Assembly (NCBI GenBank): GCA_023457435.1
Contig: JAEWLS010000032.1
Location: 1 to 64,000 of the forward strand
Source of the DNA: Pseudomonadota bacterium
GTDB lineage: Bacteria > Pseudomonadota > Alphaproteobacteria > Rhizobiales > Rhizobiaceae
DNA: 64,000 nt
Reading direction: 5' to 3'
Translations under genes and position numbers: made by a program
In this document: piece after piece, positions 61,272 through 64,000 of the stretch
Position numbering within the stretch: the first letter of the stretch is position 1
How the letters are laid out: each line of letters begins with the position of its first letter
Notes under the pieces: generated by a model
What the model was told of the DNA's origin: nothing
Databases searched by the model: none
The model's input: the letters and a program-made list of their open reading frames with translations, nothing else

Positions 61272-61724
61272 TTAATCGGCCTTCATCCACGGGCAGTCCA
61301 CGTCACGCCAGTAGTGCACCCGGCGCTCGCATATCCGGAGGCCGTCAGGAGTGCGGCGGAAGCGGTCGTCCGACCAACCGGTGACCTCGAACACCTTGCG
61401 GCCCTCGGCGCTGAACCATTTGGTCACGGTCCAGTAGGCACGCACGGAAAGTCCGTCGGATGTGGGCTCGATCAGCAGCTTGTCGATGTGATGCTGGCGC
61501 CCGCGAAACTCGGGACGCGCCGTGAGCTGGCGAGCGTATTCAAGGAAGGCGGCACGGTTCGGATAGACGTTGGCGGTGGTATCCTCAAATACCGCGTCCT
61601 CGGTGAATATCGCCTCGAGCGTTGCGAGATCCGCCATGTCGAGGGCCCAGGTATACACAGCATAAGCGTGCTGGACCGCGACGTAGTCCTCCACAGAGGG
61701 AACGGCATTGACGGGTAGCTTCAT
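61272..61724 (-). CDS. SnoaL-like / nuclear transport factor 2-like protein
   Basis: A 150-residue single-domain protein with the SnoaL-like pattern: VEDYVAVQHAYAVYTWALDMADLATLEAIFTEDAVFED, AYWTVTKWFSAEGRKVFEVTGWSDDRFRRTPDGLRICERRVHY. Proteins of this fold are polyketide cyclases, dehydratases or isomerases; its specific reaction is unknown. The ATG at 61724 lies 41 bases after the SDR gene, so both are probably in one operon. Confidence 0.82.
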   Translation of the reverse strand: MKLPVNAVPSVEDYVAVQHAYAVYTWALDMADLATLEAIFTEDAVFEDTTANVYPNRAAFLEYARQLTARPEFRGRQHHIDKLLIEPTSDGLSVRAYWTVTKWFSAEGRKVFEVTGWSDDRFRRTPDGLRICERRVHYWRDVDCPWMKAD

Positions 61725-61765
61725 GTTTGCGGCCTTTCGCGAGAAGTAAGCGGGTTTGGCATGGG

Positions 61766-62500
61766 TCACAGCTGACCCAACGGTTTGACCTCGAGCACGT
61801 CGATCTCGACATTGGGCGGCGTCGTGGCTGCGTACACAACGGCGCGGGCGACGTCCTCCGCCGCCAGACCCTTGTAGGCGCGGCCCGTCTTGTGATCGCG
61901 CACCGCCGGATGCGTGTTGCCGTGGCCGAAGTTCGTGTCCCACACCAGCCCGGGCCGTATTTCAGTCGACCGCACGCCCTTGCCGAGCAGTTCCAGGCGC
62001 ATCCCCTGATGCAGCGCAGAGAGCGCGTGTTTCGTCGCCGCATAGCACAAGGTGTTCGGGCTGACCTTGTGAGCGAGCGCAGACGTGATGGTGATGATGT
62101 GGCCCGAACCGCGTTCGACCATGCCACGTGCGGCGGCGAGGGACAGACGCATGGTGGCACGGACGTTGACCCCGAACATCAGGTCCCACTGGTCGGGATC
62201 GTTGTCCAGGAATGGTGCCGCTATCGCCACGCCGGCAACGTTGACCAGAATGTCCGAGCGCGCGACTTCCGGCGATATCCGGCTCAGAAAGCCGTCGTCG
62301 GTAAGGTCCCCGGCGTAGCATGCAAAGCGAGCGCCGCCGGGCAGGATCATGTCCTCCACCTCACGCAGATCGTCGCCGGGGAGCGCAGCGATGCTGACAC
62401 GGGCGCCCTTCGCAGCCAGTGCGAGCGCGCACGCCTTGCCTATTCCCGAGGATCCCCCGGTAACGAACACCGATTTGCCCTCGATGGATGCTTCGGACAT
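61766..62500 (-). CDS. Short-chain dehydrogenase/reductase
   Basis: A 244-residue NAD(P)-dependent oxidoreductase of the classical SDR type. Cofactor motif VFVTGGSSGIGKACALALA; NVAGVAIA; catalytic Ser in ITSALAH and YxxxK in YAATKHALSALHQGMRLEL. The ATG at 62500 has a clear family start (SEASIEGKSVFVTGG). It heads the minus-strand operon with the SnoaL-like gene and diverges from the 3-hydroxyisobutyrate-dehydrogenase-like gene. Confidence 0.92.
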   Translation of the reverse strand: MSEASIEGKSVFVTGGSSGIGKACALALAAKGARVSIAALPGDDLREVEDMILPGGARFACYAGDLTDDGFLSRISPEVARSDILVNVAGVAIAAPFLDNDPDQWDLMFGVNVRATMRLSLAAARGMVERGSGHIITITSALAHKVSPNTLCYAATKHALSALHQGMRLELLGKGVRSTEIRPGLVWDTNFGHGNTHPAVRDHKTGRAYKGLAAEDVARAVVYAATTPPNVEIDVLEVKPLGQL

Positions 62501-62528
62501 CGTCTCTCCTCCCGCCCGCAGCAGCTAG

Positions 62529-62543
62529 TTAACTCATTAAATA
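62529..62543. repeat. Operator-like motif, copy 1
   Basis: TTAACTCATTAAATA, matching copy 2 at all positions outside the three-base centre. It lies 29 bases upstream of the SDR start on the minus strand. Confidence 0.6.
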
Positions 62544-62603
62544 TCTGGCTGTGAAGAGAGCGGGAAGCCCGGCGAATGGCTTGACGTCCCGAGACATGAC
62601 TAT

Positions 62604-62618
62604 TTAACATATTAAATA
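62604..62618. repeat. Operator-like motif, copy 2
   Basis: TTAACATATTAAATA, embedded in the inverted repeat TATTTAA (62601-62607) and TTAAATA (62612-62618) with a 4-base spacer. It lies 18 bases before the start of the divergent dehydrogenase gene. Confidence 0.65.
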
Positions 62619-62635
62619 GAACGAGGGAGGACTCA

Positions 62636-63565
62636 ATGCAGAACAACGGCACCGTGCCGGCGGGCGCGCGGATCGCTTTCCTTGGGCTTGGCACCATGGG
62701 CAGCGGCATGAGCCAGACACTCGTGCGAGCCGGCTTCGACGTCGTCGGCTTCGACCCTTCCAGCGAGGCACGGGCGGAATTCGAGCGCTCGACCGGAAAG
62801 ACATCCGCCAAGAGCGCCGAAGAGGCGATGAGTGGCGCTGCGGCGGTCGTCTGCATGCTGCCCGACGGCGCGGTCGTACGCGACGCACTCTTGGGCGGAA
62901 ACCGGGCCGCGGTCGCGGCGCTGGCTCGGGGCGGCATCGTTCTCGACTGCTCGTCCTGCGCGCCAACCGATACGCAGAACCTCGCGCGAGACCTGGAGAC
63001 GCATGGGGTCGGCGTCGTCGACAGTCCGGTATCCGGGGGCGTCAAGGGGACCCGGGAAGGATCGCTGACGCTGATGGTCGGCGGCGCGCCGGAGCATGTC
63101 GCGCGCGTGCGTCCGCTCCTCGAAGCGCTCGGCGGCGCGATACACCACGTCGGCCCGGTCGGCGCCGGGCATGCCATGAAGACACTGGTGAACTACATCG
63201 GCACCAGCCAGATGCTGCTCGACTTCCAGGCGTTGCTGATCGGGCAGCGGTTCGGATTGAAGCCGGAGGTGATGGTGGAGATCCTCGATCGCTCCTACGC
63301 GAAGAACCTGTCGACCGAAATCGTGCTGCGCCAGCAGATCCTGTCCGGCGCCTTCTTCCACAACTTCTCGCTGGCACTTGCGGCCAAGGACGCGCGGATC
63401 GCCGCGGAGACGGCCAAAGCCGTCGGCTTCGGCGCGGAAACGCCGCAGCATTTCGCCAGACTGCTCGAGGATGCGCTCAAGGCCATGGGCAACAAGGACC
63501 TGACGCACAGCTATACCTATTTCGACACGCTGTGGCAGCAGCGGGCAACGGAGAATGCGCAATGA
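62636..63565 (+). CDS. NAD(P)-dependent oxidoreductase, 3-hydroxyisobutyrate dehydrogenase family
   Basis: A 309-residue beta-hydroxyacid dehydrogenase. Cofactor motif RIAFLGLGTMGSGMSQTLVRAGFDVVGFD; substrate-binding DSPVSGGVKGTREGSLTLMVGG; catalytic lysine region VGAGHAMKTLVNYI. Length is normal (about 300). It overlaps the following aldehyde dehydrogenase by 4 bases (ATGA), so the pair probably forms a short catabolic path such as hydroxyacid to semialdehyde to acid. GAGGGAGGA precedes the ATG. Confidence 0.93.
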   Translation: MQNNGTVPAGARIAFLGLGTMGSGMSQTLVRAGFDVVGFDPSSEARAEFERSTGKTSAKSAEEAMSGAAAVVCMLPDGAVVRDALLGGNRAAVAALARGGIVLDCSSCAPTDTQNLARDLETHGVGVVDSPVSGGVKGTREGSLTLMVGGAPEHVARVRPLLEALGGAIHHVGPVGAGHAMKTLVNYIGTSQMLLDFQALLIGQRFGLKPEVMVEILDRSYAKNLSTEIVLRQQILSGAFFHNFSLALAAKDARIAAETAKAVGFGAETPQHFARLLEDALKAMGNKDLTHSYTYFDTLWQQRATENAQ

Positions 63566-64000
63566 TCGACGCCGCAGTCATCGACAAGGTGAGGGCGGGG
63601 CTCAAGACCCCGCGCAAGATGCTGATCGGCGACCAGTGGGTCGAGGCGGCCGACGGGAGCAGGCTGGAGACGCTCGATCCGTCGAACGGATCGGTGCTGA
63701 CCACCTTTCCGAACGGCGGCGCAGAGGACATCGACCGTGCCGTCAGGAAAGCGCGCGCAGCCTTCGAGCGCGGTGCGTGGCACGACATGACGCCCGCGGC
63801 GCGCGCCAAGCTGATCTGGCGCCTCGGCGACCTCATCGACGCCAACGCCGACGAACTCGCGGTGCTCGAAACGCTGGACAATGGCAAGCCGATCGGCGTT
63901 TCGCGCAACCTCGACGTGCCGTTCGCGGCGGAGCGCATGCGCTACAACGCCGGCTGGGCGACGAAGCTCGAGGGCGAGACGATCCCGACCTCGCTGCCGT
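63562..64000 (+). CDS. Aldehyde dehydrogenase, N-terminal part cut by window edge
   Basis: At least the first 146 residues of an ALDH family protein, starting at ATG 63562 and open to the end of the window. Visible segments are MLIGDQWVEAADGSRLETLDPSNGS, EDIDRAVRKARAAFERGAW, and LIDANADELAVLETLDNGKPIG. The catalytic Cys and Glu lie beyond the edge. It is coupled to the upstream 3-hydroxyisobutyrate-dehydrogenase-like gene by a 4-base overlap. Confidence 0.88.
   Translation, partial: MIDAAVIDKVRAGLKTPRKMLIGDQWVEAADGSRLETLDPSNGSVLTTFPNGGAEDIDRAVRKARAAFERGAWHDMTPAARAKLIWRLGDLIDANADELAVLETLDNGKPIGVSRNLDVPFAAERMRYNAGWATKLEGETIPTSLP

Larger units (their letters stand above)
62501..62635. promoter_or_regulatory. 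Divergent promoter region with a duplicated operator-like motif
   Basis: This 135-base gap is much more AT-rich than its surroundings. It carries two copies of TTAAC-NNN-TTAAATA at 62529-62543 and 62604-62618. The second also sits inside a symmetric TATTTAA-CATA-TTAAATA. Motifs of this type are typical of GntR- or IclR-family sites, but no such regulator gene is in the window. Confidence 0.7.

Overview
The window looks like chromosome of a high-GC alphaproteobacterium of the order Hyphomicrobiales (rhizobial lineage). The strongest sign is a flagellar locus with rhizobial gene order and rhizobia-specific genes (motE, visN/visR, a DUF1217 gene, two conserved hypotheticals). Paired ku genes, a DUF982 gene and EcfG-type promoter sequences fit the same group. 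The genus cannot be fixed from the sequence alone.

Region 1 (1-17754) is the motility cluster. On the minus strand, from about 11.3 kb down to 1.4 kb, lie DUF1217-flgF-fliI-hyp-flgB-flgC-fliE-flgG-flgA-flgI-motE-flgH-fliL-fliP, with flagellin beyond. Diverging on the plus strand are motA-fliM-fliN-fliG-flhB-hyp. The LuxR-type master regulators visR and visN follow on the minus strand. fliF, which precedes visN in Sinorhizobium, is not here.

Region 2 (17972-25409) occupies the fliF position. It is a two-gene unit: a very large secreted protein built of CshA-, DUF11- and SdrD_B-like domains, and a 1154-residue protein with a predicted outer-membrane beta-barrel.

Region 3 (25492-39787) is catabolic. 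It holds an HpaR-like MarR regulator, kynureninase, an aldehyde dehydrogenase, and a single polypeptide joining a benzoylformate-decarboxylase-like enzyme to an aldehyde dehydrogenase. A TRAP transporter operon with two tandem binding proteins and a DUF3237 gene follows. A second thiamine-diphosphate enzyme and an FAD-linked 2-hydroxyacid oxidase diverge from the TRAP operon. Together they suggest uptake of a 2-hydroxy or 2-oxo acid and its conversion via an aldehyde to a shortened acid.

Region 4 (39753-48630) is a respiratory operon: gluconate-dehydrogenase-type subunit 3, GMC flavoprotein, triheme cytochrome c, Cu/Zn superoxide dismutase, CoxB with a cytochrome c domain, fused CoxA-CoxC, a small membrane protein and CtaG. 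It could carry electrons from a periplasmic substrate to oxygen.

Region 5 (48694-57376) holds a hybrid histidine kinase, an AttH-like protein with an FtsX-type ABC exporter, and a type II NADH dehydrogenase.

Region 6 (57530-61200) is a stress and DNA-repair block: an ECF sigma factor, two convergent ku genes, an exonuclease III family gene and a DUF982 gene. Four of these genes have GGAAC-N16/17-CGTT or one-mismatch sites just upstream, which is the alphaproteobacterial general-stress (EcfG) promoter pattern.

Region 7 (61272-64000) has SnoaL-like and SDR genes divergent from a 3-hydroxyisobutyrate-dehydrogenase-like gene and an aldehyde dehydrogenase cut by the window edge. A pair of matching AT-rich motifs lies between them. 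No rRNA, tRNA, CRISPR array or insertion sequence was recognised, and no gap between genes exceeds 300 bases.
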